DNA from: Gambelia wislizenii
Taxonomy: Eukaryota > Chordata > Lepidosauria > Squamata > Crotaphytidae
Assembly: GCA_030847615.1 (NCBI GenBank)
Contig: JAUMIR010000001.1
Span: 260,523,187-260,587,186 of the forward strand
Length of the DNA: 64,000 nucleotides
Direction: 5' to 3'
Made by a program: the position numbers and the translations under genes. Below are positions 1-12,700 of the stretch, piece after piece (position 1 is the stretch's first letter; the number at the start of each line of letters is the position of its first letter). Under the pieces are notes generated by a model. It had not been told where the DNA came from. It saw only the letters and a list, made by a program, of their open reading frames with translations, and did not search any database.

Positions 1-548
1 CCTGTAGTACTCAACTAGACTACACCTATTGATTCACTATCTGAATGGAGAATGAACACAAATCTCACTGATTGTATGATCCTACTCTTGTTGGGCCTAA
101 TAATAGTAGGATTCAGGCCTTAGGCTACAAGCCTATCCCCTTTGGAGGAATCCCTGTCGAACGTTGTAGGACTTAATGAGCAAACACACATAGCATTGCA
201 GTATTGGCCTTCAAGGCCAAAAACACAATCAGAACTGGCCTTGTTTTTGTCAAGAAGGCTGTTATTTTCCAGAGCCATATGCCACATGAGAGAAAACCTA
301 GGCTGTGGATTTGATTAGAAGGGCCCATGTATAGAAAGCATGCTGAATCTTATTAGCAAACTAGACAACTCAACAAACAGAAGGAAATGAGAGGGCCTTT
401 TCTGTGACATTTGCTGACTGCATTTGTTTAACATGGCAAGCTTGACTTGAGTTGACATTATTTCAGTCAGCATGTTTGTTGTGTTACAGCGCCTTTCAGC
501 GATATCTTCTCTCCCCTACCTTACTCAATGGATATGTTGTACATGCAG
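1..548 (+). other. DNAH7 intron, 3' part; no recognised feature
   Basis: AT-rich intronic sequence ending in the acceptor CAG at 546-548. I recognise no repeat, RNA or coding segment in it. Confidence 0.6.
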
Positions 549-710
549 GGTTTTGGTGCAATGAAACTGAGTTCCTTGTCACTGGGCCAAGGCCAAGGCC
601 CCATTGCCATGCGCATGATTGAGAAGTCAGTGAAAGATGGCAGCTGGGTGGTTCTGCAGAATTGTCACCTAGCAACATCATGGATGCCAATGCTGGAAAA
701 AGTCTGTGAG
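549..710 (+). CDS. DNAH7: DNAH7 exon A (AAA6/D6 core)
   Basis: 162 nt, 54 codons, phase 0. The acceptor CAG ends at 548 and the donor GTAAAT starts at 711. It encodes the AAA6 degenerate nucleotide-binding segment ([10 protein letters not shown], lacking the Walker A lysine, as expected for this non-hydrolysing module) and the family signature [18 protein letters not shown]. The upstream exons lie outside the window. Confidence 0.93.
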
Positions 711-3700
711 GTAAATGTTATCAGAAGCTGTGTAGCACTACAATAAGAGCTGTTTACATTGGGGTGCCACAAGGAGGCAATGTGCTTTTCAGTAGCGTTT
801 TCCACAAACAGGAGAAAGCCCTCATGTCCTGCTTGTGGGCTTCCTATAGCTATCTGTGTAGTCAGGGTAGGAACAGAATGATGGACTGCATAGGCCTTCA
901 GTCTGAACCAACAGGGATATTGTGATATTCTTAGGGGTTGCACATAATGCAAAGATGTACTTTCAGAAGCAAGAGGGGTAGAACAAAGAGTCTGGTGAAG
1001 GTAAAAGTTGGGGAGGGGAAAGAGGGACAACTTGTAGCATGATGATCCAAGACATCTTGAAATGGATTTTGAGACTAATGCAAAGGAGGGCATAATTCTT
1101 TATGTTCTGTTTCAAAGTTCTGGGGCTTGTCTGTACAGCAAAAGTACTCCTCATAGAATTTGAGGAGAATACGTTTTGTCTAAATGGGATCCTGCATCAA
1201 TCTGCCATATTTGGAAGGAGGGGAGCAGAAATGCCAAATACTCTGCCTTTGCCGCTTTTCCTGTATTTTTTAAAAAATCATGCGTGGGAAAACAATGCTA
1301 TCACTCATTTTGCATTGTTGCACATTCTCAGAGTGGATGGCTGATTGGTCAAACGTGCGCAGGGGCGGAGCTTGCTGGCAAGGCAAGCGCCTGGAACCGC
1401 CATGGTGGATTTTCACCATAGCAATTGTATGCTGAGGGGACAAAACAGCCTCCCACCACCATTTATTTAAGTGGAAGATTGCATTTCCGCACCTTGGATT
1501 TGCTTTTTTTTAAAAAAAAATACTGTTAGGTGGCAGCAACTGGTGGGAATAAAAATGTAAGTAATTCATTTGTGCCTGTCATCTTGATTGGCAGGCATGC
1601 CCATTTGAACAACAAATGTGGATAGCTTCACATGCCTGTGATCTTGCCAAAAAAATCATGGAGACAAATAAAAGGTGCTGCAAACTGGCATTACTGCACA
1701 TCAATCCACGTTTTATTGTTTCATATAGATGAGTCCTAGATCTCTGCAAATGACTCTTGAATAAACCTTTTCATAAAATGCAATCTTTTAAAGTTGCTTT
1801 AAGACTGAGGTTTTAGGCAAACTGAATTAAGAAATACATCCCATTGGACTTAAATCGGACTTGAATTCTGGGGATGGAATCAAAACTTGGATTTTGGTTT
1901 GCACAGTAGGACATTTATCTGTCTCTCCTCCATCCTGCAGCTCCCCAGGACATCCCGAAATCTGTTGGTGGAGGGAGTGTCTCTCAACCCTCTGAAGCAT
2001 ATTTTATGAGCCCTTGGAGGGCAGTTTAATTGAAGAAAGTGGTTTAGTTGGCATAAGGATTTAGTCAGATTCCATTGAAGTATATGAATATACTTCAGAT
2101 GAGGTTGCAAGATGCATTTCTCTCCAATGTCAAATTGCACTAAATAATTCTGAAAACAATTTTTATGTGTATGTGCCTTCAAATCGCCTGTCGATTTATG
2201 GCAACTCCATGAATTTCATAGAGTTTTGTTAGGCAAGTAATACCCAGAGGTGGTTTGCCAGTTTCTTCCTTTGAAATATAGTCTACAGACCTGGCATTCG
2301 TTGGTGGTTTCCCATCCAAGTATTAACCAGGGCTGGCCCTGGTTAGCTTCCAAATCAGACAAGATTGGTGCCTTTAGATTATTTAGGAAGCTATACTTGA
2401 GTCTAAAACAGATTGCAACAACTTAGTGTAAATGGACTTTTTTAAAAGCAGGAAATTGTTCTGAAATATCTAGATTCATATTTGCTATTCAGAATATTAA
2501 TTTACAGGTACATAACATGTCTTGGGTATGTAGATGTGTGTTTGTTCATTTCAATTGAGAAATTTGTTCACTGTCTGCAAAAGACTGTACATACCTGCTG
2601 ACTCCCATTATTGCTGTGAATAGGTCAGCCATTTCAGGTCAGGGAAGTTTGCTAGCATATTAGAACACTTCTGCTGGCACTGAAGACCATACTTGGAGAA
2701 TTGCTGGTTCTGATAAGAACATTCAGAAATTTTTGACTGTACATTAAACACACATCTAGATCCTTTTGGCCTCTCTTTTACAGCTCCCCAAGGCAGGTTT
2801 TTGGGTGTATATTTATTTATTTATTTATACCCTGCTCTTCAGCCTCAAGGCTATCAGAGTGGCTTACAAATTGTTTTAAGCAATAGCTATTTACACATCT
2901 ACACTGCATTAATCAGTTTCCAATGTGTGTTAGCTAATTGCCCCCCCACAAGCTGGGTACTCATTTTACCGACCTACGAAAGGATGGAAGGCTGAGTGAA
3001 CCTTGGAGCCTGCTGGAATCGAACTTGCAACGTGATGGCTTGCAGTACTGGCATTTAACCACTGCGCCACCAGGGTATGGGGATGAAGGGAGGTCACCTC
3101 CCCCCAGCTTACATTCCACACTCTTCTGTGTCTGGCAGGCCAACATTGGATACAACCCCCTGTCAGGAAGCTTCACAATTACCATTCATAGCAGCCATTT
3201 GAGAGAATGAGCATATCCAAAAAATACCCTGGCTTTAGTGAGAAAAGCTATCCGTTATCCTTACACATAATTTTCTTTATTTCTTTTTCCTCCTCTAGGA
3301 ACTAAATCCAGACACAACGCATCCTGATTTCCGCATGTGGCTCACGAGCTACCCATCTCCTAATTTCCCCGTCTCAGTGCTCCAGAATGGAGTAAAGATG
3401 ACAAATGAGGCCCCGAAAGGTTTACGGGCAAATGTGATCCGTTCATATCTGATGGACCCCATCTCTGACCCTGAGTTTTTTAATGGCTGCAAAAGGCCTG
3501 TTAGTACACCATTATTAGCTTCGTTTCCTCCTTCCTGTCAAGACTGTAAAGCAGACCCTGGCGAGCTGATGATGTGTTTGCTGGTGTAAAACCTTCCAAA
3601 TGTAATAGTCCTCCTCCTTGGCACTGAAGCCTGTGCTGATTACTGGCTCCTGGGATGCAGTAATAGCGGATTTTATGAAAATTTTATTTTTATTTTATCA

Positions 3701-6700
3701 CCAGGCTCTCCTTTCCTCCTCTGCCAAGCTTTGGTGGTGTCCCATCAATAATATAGCGCCTCATTTTAAAAATCAAAAAGAGGCCATTTCCTGACACAAA
3801 TCTGCAAGGCAGGGGGAGAAATTTTTGTTGCAGGAGAATAGCTGAGCCTGGCACTGCTGTGAATGAAATCTTTAATCAACAGCATTAAAATGGGAGCTTC
3901 TTCAAACTGGGAGAGCTAAAATGGCTGCGCAGGATTGATGGATGGCACTCATAAACACCTTCTTTAGAATAACAGCTCAGACTGGGGAGCCACCTGCTGT
4001 TTTCATAATTAGTTTTGAGAGAGTGAGTGGGCTTGACCCAAGATAGTTTCCATGATAGGTGTTATAATTAAGAAGGGGAGAATCGTTGTGCTTAAAGTGA
4101 GATGAGGATCCTTTTCTGCTTGCTTGGCAATTAAAAAATCCAGAACTTTTTTTTTAAAAGATGAACAAACCAACCAACCCAAGAACAGTGCTTTTGCGCT
4201 GGGAGAAGCAGATGAAGAGAAAAGGTGTTTCTTTTAGCTACACAAATGATAGCATAGGCTTCATATGAAATGAGACATAGTCCACAAAAGCTTGTGCCAT
4301 GTCCACAATAAGTGTTTTAGTTCTTAAGGGGCCCTGTAACACTTTGTTGTTTTTATTGGCCAAGAGGGAATAATTTCATTTCCTGTCTATTTCCTGTGTT
4401 AACTTTCACAGCATGGGAGCCAGTGGAATACAGCTACTCTTTGGCACCGGAAAGGTAATGCCAGCATCTCCAGGTCAAGTTGGGAGTATGCAATGCTGTA
4501 TTGCCACCAGGCATCTCCTGGACAAATTTTGAAGTCTTCTGGGGCTTCATAAGGGCCATAGAGGCTTCACTGGAGACAAGGTGATAGAGGCAGAACATGG
4601 AGGCAAAGAACATACTTGTCCTGCATTGGCTTTTTGGTAGATAGAATGGGATTCTAAAACAACGTAGTAAATAAATAAATGAAATTAAGCCACCATCCCG
4701 TGTAGTAGAGTGAATGTGAAAGGTTGCTCTGAAGGCACTTGAGGCCATTCTGCTGCTCAAGTTAAGCCTAGCTGGTCTGCTAAAATGCTTGGGTGGTGGG
4801 GGGCTATTCAGGAACTACTCTGTGAGCTGCTCTGAGCTCCCTGGAGGGAGGGTGTGGCATAGGGTCAGAAAGGAAGTAAATAAGCACTGAAGTTTCCACC
4901 GTTGTACATCTAAGAATCTCAAGAAAGGTATATATGAATGTGCCATTCATTTATATTTTCTTCTTTGCATCTGACCTCCTCAAGGCTGAATTCAAGAAGC
5001 TACTGTATGGCCTCTGCTTCTTTCACGCGCTGGTTCAAGAGAGACGGAAATTTGGACCACTGGGTTGGAATATTCCTTATGAGTTCAACGAGACTGACCT
5101 CCGGATCAGTGTCCAGCAACTAAATATGTTCCTGAATCAATATGAGGTACCATAATGCTTTGCTCTCTGTGCAGGGGGCCATGACTGTTGAAAGATTCAA
5201 CTGTAACAAGAATCAGGTTGTGCTGGCTGCTGCTTGTGGTGGTGGTGGGAATAGGAATGTAGCTTACACCAAGTCAGATTGTTGGTCCTCTTATCTCAGT
5301 ACCATCCACTGTGACTGCCAGCTGCTGTACAGCCTTTCATATAGGAGTTATCTACTTGAAAAATGCCAGGAATGAATCTGGGGCTTTCTGCATACCAGGC
5401 ATGCAGGGAGGGGGAGGGGGAGGGGGGAGGAAAGTGGTGGGTGGGGCTACGAAGCTCCGATCGCCACCACTACCCCTGAGGCCTCCTGCTTCCCCATAGC
5501 CTCCTCGAAAAGGCCAAGTAAGGCAGTGGGCGGGTCGGTGGGAGTCAGGGCCTTCGAAGCCCTGGAGCCATCTTGGAAAGGCTGGGGAAGGCGGCAGGCT
5601 GGCAGGAGGGTGGGCAGGAGTCTGCCCGGCCTCTCCCCAGCTTTCCCGAGGGGGCTCCAGGGCTTTGAAGCCCCGGAGCCACCTCAGAAATGCCAGTGAA
5701 GGCAGTGGGCAGGAGCCTTGGAAGCCCGTTGGTGCCTTGGGAAGGGAGGGGGGAAAGTGTGTGGGTGGGAAGTTTTTTCACCCTCCCCTTGCCAAGGCAG
5801 CAACAGGCTTCATGAGAAACCCATTGGTGCCTTGGGAAAAGAGGGGGGAAACATGCAGGTTGGAGGCTTTCCACGAATAGTCGAAGTCGCGAATGTGGAG
5901 GGGCAACTGTATACGTTTATGTTATTTAAACAGTAAATATCGTGAAATAATTTTTTTCTCTCTAAGTGACACACCACTCAAGTTATGCTCAGTTTTTGGG
6001 TGAAGTTTGACACACCAAGCTCAAAAGGTTGCCCATCACTGAGCTACGGGGAGCCTGCAAAGCATAGCTGTTGTGTCCTTATTACACTACACTGTTATTG
6101 TGCTATATTCCACTTTAACTGCCGTGGCAACAGCCTATGGAGTCCTGGGATTTGCAGTTTAGGGAGGGGCATTTAGACTCTCAGCCAGAGAGCTCTTAGG
6201 CTTCATGAAACTACAAACCCCAGAATTCCACAGGAGGAAGCCATAGCAGATAGAATGGAATATAGTGCTCTAACAGTGTAGTGTGATAAGGTGTCAAAGG
6301 ATTTGCAAAATGCATGGAATTGCCCTGTACTAGTCACTGTCTCTCAGCCTAACTTGCCTCACACTATTTTAATGAGAATAAACACTAAGGGACTATAGGT
6401 GCCATCCTAAAGTCTGTGGTGGAATGGTGGGATAAAAATCTAGTTTCTATAGTTTAGTGACGAGCCGGATCTTTGGGATCTTGAAAGTTTAGCCTGAACT
6501 GACCATGCGGGGGGCAGCGGGGAGTATATTTCCACAAATGAGAAAGGGTGAAACTGTTCTCTCCTTTTTGCATTTAGAGTTGTCTGTGAGCCTAGACTTG
6601 CATTTGGGTGTCTTCCCTATCTGCTTGCTGCTGCCATGTTTAAATAATTATAATGCCCTGATAATCCTACATTTATGTATATTTAACATAGTTCTCTGGG

Positions 6701-9700
6701 CATCCTGGTCTCTCCTGGGGATGTTCTGAGGACTCTAAACAGCTCAGCCAGCAACTCCGAATAGCTGTGAGAAGTGCTGTGAATCTTTTCATCCCTTCAC
6801 TCTCCCCTGCCCCATTCTTCCAAAGAGCCAAAATGGCTCCTCCTCTTTCATTGTCTTGGGCTGTAAAAGTGTATATGCGGTGGGGCACTCCCACTTACCT
6901 TTTGATAGGTAGGCCATTTCCCCATCCCATAACCCTCTGGGAGCTGCACCAGAGACTCTGTGTGAAAGAGGAAATGGTTGGAAGATTGCTTCTGGTGTGA
7001 AAACAACTTTCAGTTGGGGAGAAAATGGATCATCTTAAGCACACTTTGTTTTAGAGGAGAATCATGACACAATTTTCCACATTTTTGAGTGGGAGGGAAT
7101 GACTGATATATATATATATATATATATATATTGGTTCAGAGGAGGGTTTTCCAGGGACTACAAGAACACTGTAGGCTTTATGATTGCTTGCACTGGATGC
7201 TGGTTGTTGTCTATGAGTACAGCTAGATTATGGATAATTTTTTTGGAGCCCAAATTCCTGTGAATTTTAACTTTCTAGGCAAACCTTAACCTTGTGAGCA
7301 CTTACACATTGAGAGAGCACAGAGAATTCACAAAGTTGATGATTTTATGCATTTCAGGAGTTGCCGTATGATGCTCTCCGCTACATGACAGGCGAGTGCA
7401 ATTATGGAGGCAGGGTTACGGATGACTGGGACCGGCGCACACTGCGCAGCATTTTAAACAAGTTCTACAATCCAATCATTACTACGGATCCTGACTACAA
7501 GTTTGATGCCAGTGGCATTTATTATGCCCCTCCTGAAGGAGAGGTAGGCATCCTAACATTCATTGGACCCAATCCAGAAAGAGGCTTTCCTGCTCAGGAC
7601 CTGTGGAAGTGGAGGCGAAATGGGAGAGGGTTAGAGCCAGAAGGAGGAGTCATTTTTCATGGAGTCTTACTTCTAAGACAGCTGTAGGAAGGCCAGATGT
7701 GTTCAACGGTGCTTTTTTCTCCTGGTGCAGACCAAGCTTGCGCAGGGAGTACACCTAGCCCCACTCCACCCCAAAGATAGCCCTGAATAATTTGTGTACA
7801 TTGTACTGCATGTATGGGGACAATATTGCAGTGGGGACTTGACTTTCACTGTTGATACTAGATGGCCCCAACTGAGCTGGTCCCCCCAGGAGGTGGGACA
7901 TCTCTCTTGGTGCAGGGCACGTAATGATGCTCTGTCTGCATGCACAGAATCTCTGCAATACCTCCCCTCTCCACTTGTATCATGCTCATTATAATCAGGG
8001 CCAGCTCTGCCATTAGGCAGAGTGAGACAACTACCTCAGGTAGCAAATTCTGGGAGGCAACAGTGACAGCCCTCTAGATATGCCTGCTAAATCATCTGGC
8101 CATTCCTTTCTGAGATGGTAAAACCATGCATGTCATAGAATTTGTCATGATTCTCTAAACCAGCTTGCTGCCCTCAGGGGTGGTAGAAGATGCTGCCCTA
8201 CTACCAGTATTAAGATGGAAATGGGTGTCCAACTTCCATATGTGGAATGGGATAGCAGGTGCCATCTTGTCTTTGTCTCAAGTATAGCAAAATGCTAGAC
8301 CAGAAGAAGCAGACATGAAAACAGATACTAAAGAGGCATTCAGATCACTATAAATTCCAGGATGGTTCAGAAATGTTAGAAAAGAAACGTTTGCATCAAA
8401 GACAGTATAACAGCACCAGTTTAGAGACCTGGCTTCCAGCTCAGAAGAGATAAGTTTAGCTCTTGGTTATTTGTTACTGTTGTTCACTGCCTTCAAGTTA
8501 TTTCTGACTTATGGCTATAATCAGTCCCAAATTGCTCAAATGAAATTTTGCAGGGCATTGTCTCAATTTCCAAGCTTCAGTCCCCTGTCATTAGAGTAAT
8601 CCCCCTGTGCAATAAAATAGGAGGTGCCTAGGTAGGTACAATGGTAACATGCTCCAGATGGTTGCTATGTAGTAATAATACAGACTGTATTATTAGGTGA
8701 TGTAAGGCAACTATCTCTGTTAGCTGATTCTGGAGGGCAGCGGTGATGGTCTCTTGGTTGCTCATCCCAGGTGCTGCAACCATTCCCCTTTGTCTGATCT
8801 CAGAACTGTATGTACCAGGTACTGTTCTGGATCACCTAAGTCTGCTGTCTGTGGGTGGATGATACCATCTTATCACCAGTATTGAAGTAAGATTCAGTTG
8901 GAAGTCCAATTAGCCTATGTAGGCAGAATGTGGGAAAGGGGTGCCATCTTGTCTTTTGCTTCTGTAAGGAAAATGTCTTGGACTTGCCCTGGTCACAATG
9001 ATGGGCATTTGACTAGTTGACATGGGCTAAATTCCTGGCCTGATGATTGTGCTCTTGAGAGAGTCAGAGCTTTGGAAAACCCATAACCTCCTTCCACAAT
9101 GAGGATTTTACAGCCAAGATTCTATTTGATGCTGAGAGAGCAGAGTTTCACCAGTGTACTTATGGTGGGCAGTGGTTGCCACCCAAGCAATGACATGTGG
9201 GAGCTCTCGCAGTGCACACTAATATCCATTGGAGTTGGAGGGCATAGAGCTACATCTGGCAGCCATCAAACAGTTATTGCATATGAAGTCGAAGGCTTTC
9301 ATGGCCGGCATCTATAGATTTTCCTTGGTTTTTTTCCAGGCTGTGAGGCTGTGTTCTGGAATAGTTTCTTTCTGACGTTTCACCTGCATCTGTGGCTGGC
9401 ATCCTCAGAGAATGATTGGGTAGGTGTGTGTGTGGAGTTTATATGCTGTGAACCCATTGGGGAGAATATGTAAATTTGTGTAATTGAATGGTTAGTTTCT
9501 GGGTATAGAAATGCAAGGCTCGTTAGTGTCTGTTTGGCTAATGGTTGGTTGATGGGCCATTATCTGCTGGGAATCCCCCTGTCCCTGGGTGGAATTCTTT
9601 TGTAAGTCTTGAGTTTTAATTCTATTGTATTTCAAAACTGGGAGCCAGATTTTGTTTACTGTTAAGGTTTTTTTCTTTCCTGTTGAAGTTGTCCAGGTGT

Positions 9701-12700
9701 TTGTGGATTTCAATAGCTTCTCTGTGCATGCTGACATGTTGGTTGTTGGCCTGGTGTACTCCAGATCAGACATCACAAGAGCAGCCAGACCCAGAAAAAA
9801 CCACAGGAATGAAGAAGAAAGACAGCCACCCAAAGGGAAGGTATTTTTATCATACATCAGAGGAGTCACAGACAGAATAGGGAAACTGATGAGGAAACAC
9901 AACCTCCAAACAATTTATAGAACAACCAAAAAAAATCCAAGAAATGCTACACTCAGCGAAGGACAAAAGAGACCCTCTCACAGCTGCAGGAGTTTACTGC
10001 ATACCTTGCAGCTGTGGACAAGTTTACATAGGGACCACTAAATGCAGTGTGCAAACATGAATCAAGGAACATGAGAGACACTGCAGACTGGGCCAGCCAG
10101 AAAAATCAGCAGTAGCAGAACAAGTTATAAACCAACCTGGACACAAAGTGCTATTTGAAAACACAGAAATTCTAGACCAGGCCAACAACTATCATGTCAG
10201 AATGCACAGAGAAGCTATTGAAATCCACAAACACCTGGACAACTTCAACAGGAAAGAAGAAACTTTAAAAGTAAACAAAATCTGGCTCCCAGTTTTGAAA
10301 TACAATAGAATCAAAACTCAACACTTACAAAAGAATTCCACCCAGGGACAGGGGGATTCCTAGCAGATAATGGCCCATCAACCAACCATTAGCCAAACAG
10401 ACACTAATCCTCCTTGCATTTCTATATCCAGAAACTAGCCATTCAATTACACAAATTTACATAATACTCCCCAACAGGGGTTCACAGCATATAAACTCCA
10501 CACACACACCTACCCAAGCATCCTCTGAGGATGCCAGCCACAGATGCAGGCGAAACGTCAGAAAGAAACTATTCCAGAACACAGCCTCACAGCCTGGGAA
10601 AAAAAAATCAAGGAAAATCTATAGTTATTGCATAACCTGGGAAAAGCAGCTGCACAAGGAGGTACTGCAAACCTCCTTGGGCAATGTTGGGAAGTGTTTA
10701 TACCAGCATAAGCCCACAAGCAGTCAGTCAAAAAGAAGATTCTGGCCTATGCTGGCTGAAATATTACATATCAGTTTGGTTCCGTGCATTAGAAATATCC
10801 AGGACCAAGCAAAAATCTGTAATCATTCTATTCCCCCCTCTATTTCAGTATCTAAGTTACATAGAATACACAAAGACTCTTCCTCTGAATCCTGCCCCGG
10901 AGATCTTTGGGATGAATTCCAATGCTGACATCACCAAGGATCAAGCCGAAACACAGTTGTTGTTTGATAATATTCTTCTCACACAGGTATAGCTGTTTTC
11001 ATTTGAGATACCAGGGGCATTAACATTACTGCTTACTTAGCTTCTACTGATAATGCTTTATTACTGATCAAAGTTTTTTCATAAAAGTTTAAATACAGAG
11101 AATCTGCTCTTCCTTTCTTCACATTACCATTACTGCAATATTCATGAATTCGCTGGTACTCTGATATGGAGCATTATGATTAGCTTTCATAACAACAAAT
11201 TTCTAGACAATCCACAGAAAACTAAGTCATGGAAAATTCAAGAAATGTCCTGGCCTACCTGAATATTCTATAGCTTACTAGTACTTCATTCTGATTGCAG
11301 AGCACAGCCAGACAGATACTTGGATCACAAACATTCTCCTTTCTGTCTATTTTGTTGTTTAAGAGAGCACAGCATCCCTGTGGTGTCTTACAAAATAATT
11401 CTAGAACTTATCAAAGATGTACTTTTCACATGCATTTTTCATGCATATTAAAACACAGATGACAGGAAGGAGGTCCTGACCAAGATCATGCATGGAAGGC
11501 AGAGTGTGCACTCTCTCTGGGCCAGTCAGTGTCCATTTGGGTCGGGGGTGTAGACCTACATCTGGGAGCCATCAAATAGCCACTACATAGTCTGTGAAAA
11601 GCCACTGTGCAAGGAGGTACTGGAGACCTCTTTGTGCAAAGCTGAGAAAAGTGTCTTTGCCAGCATAATCCCAAAGTAATTCCGCTCTCTCTCTCTCCTC
11701 CTGCAGGACTCCCTTCCTCCACTGAGGGCCTTCCAGCACAGCCCTGTGGTGGCCAAGTTGGCCAGGAGTGGCCAAGAAGTGACCAGCTGTATCTCTGTAG
11801 CCACACACACAACAGTAGTTGCATACTCCAGGATCTCCTGGGGGTTGTCCACAGGTGTCATCATTGTGCATCTGGCTACAAGGGACATGGCCAGATACTT
11901 CTTGACAGCTCCTGACCACTATTTAACTGTGTTGTGGCGGGGAGCTACAGGAGGAAGGGGACATCTTTCCATTAAGGAATTCCTCCCTCTGTCTCTAACA
12001 GGAAGCTCTTGTGATTAAGTTTCCAATTTGAGGAAGGTGTTAGTCATAGCAGATTGGCACCCTGGTGCTGGAGGAGAGCAGAAGTGTGAACATTTTGGCC
12101 CATGCTGTTTTCCAGATCTAAATCATTCCCCTAATTTTTGTTACTCTATTGGGGAAAACATGCAGGTTTTATAAGGGCACCCAATCAAGTTGTAATCCAG
12201 ATTTTTTTAATTTGCTGTGTTGCTAAGCAGAAGGGGATCTGTGGGTGATTTGGAAGTGGGCACGCATCTGTTTTGAATTTATTGCAGTGTCTTTGGCGTG
12301 TTGTTTCTCCAACTGCCCATGCATAGGCAGGAGGAGGGGTGGAGGATAGAATCAGGTCTGTTGAACCTGTATACATGGCTGCTGCAGCCCTATATAAAAG
12401 GGCCATGCCCACAGCCTGGGAAACCTGTAAGCTACTTTGAATAGGAGGGAGGTGGAAGCACTCCAAAAGGTATTGGCTGCATGCAGAGTATAGTCTTCCC
12501 TAGGGGACTTCAGGTTTCTGTCATGTTTCAAAAGTCTGCATTTTTTGACTAGCACAGATGTATGCGCCTACCAAAGGCAACAAGGTCACTACCAGTCCTC
12601 ATGAAACTATCAGTTACCTGTCTCCAGCTTTAGTTTGATCATTCATCTAGTCACTATAATGCCAGATCTCCCCCACTGATCTGGATTGCAGCAAGGAAAA

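Larger units (their letters stand above)
711..3298 (+). other. DNAH7 intron with two SINEs
   Basis: About 2.6 kb. From 711 to 2160 I see only unrecognised AT-rich sequence. A 5S-derived SINE sits at 2168-2376 and a tRNA-derived SINE at 2809-3077, both in minus orientation. The intron ends with a polypyrimidine tract and TAG at 3296-3298. Confidence 0.7.
5147..7357 (+). other. DNAH7 intron with GC-rich block, MITE and (TA)n
   Basis: 2.2 kb. It holds a GC-rich repetitive block (5401-5925), an hAT-like foldback MITE (6077-6291) and a (TA)n tract (7106-7131). From 6300 to 7100 nothing was recognised. Confidence 0.65.
7544..10848 (+). other. DNAH7 intron carrying a Penelope-like element
   Basis: 3.3 kb. 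It contains two diverged direct copies of a dispersed repeat (8000-8290 and 8690-8985), a SINE fragment near 8480-8545, an older repeat at 9228-9283 plus 10635-10710, and the Penelope-like element that splits it. No other coding sequence was seen. Confidence 0.7.

Noticed and set aside
2278..2376. Possible 5S rRNA gene on the minus strand
   Set aside because: Many substitutions and fused to a SINE tail; it is a 5S-derived retroposon.
5401..5925. Possible CpG island or promoter
   Set aside because: GC-rich but made of imperfect purine-rich repeats inside a DNAH7 intron with MITE-like edge; no first exon or other promoter evidence.
9492..9902. A 136-residue minus-strand open frame
   Set aside because: It is the inverted arm of the Penelope-like element read in the element's coding sense, already covered by that call and truncated.
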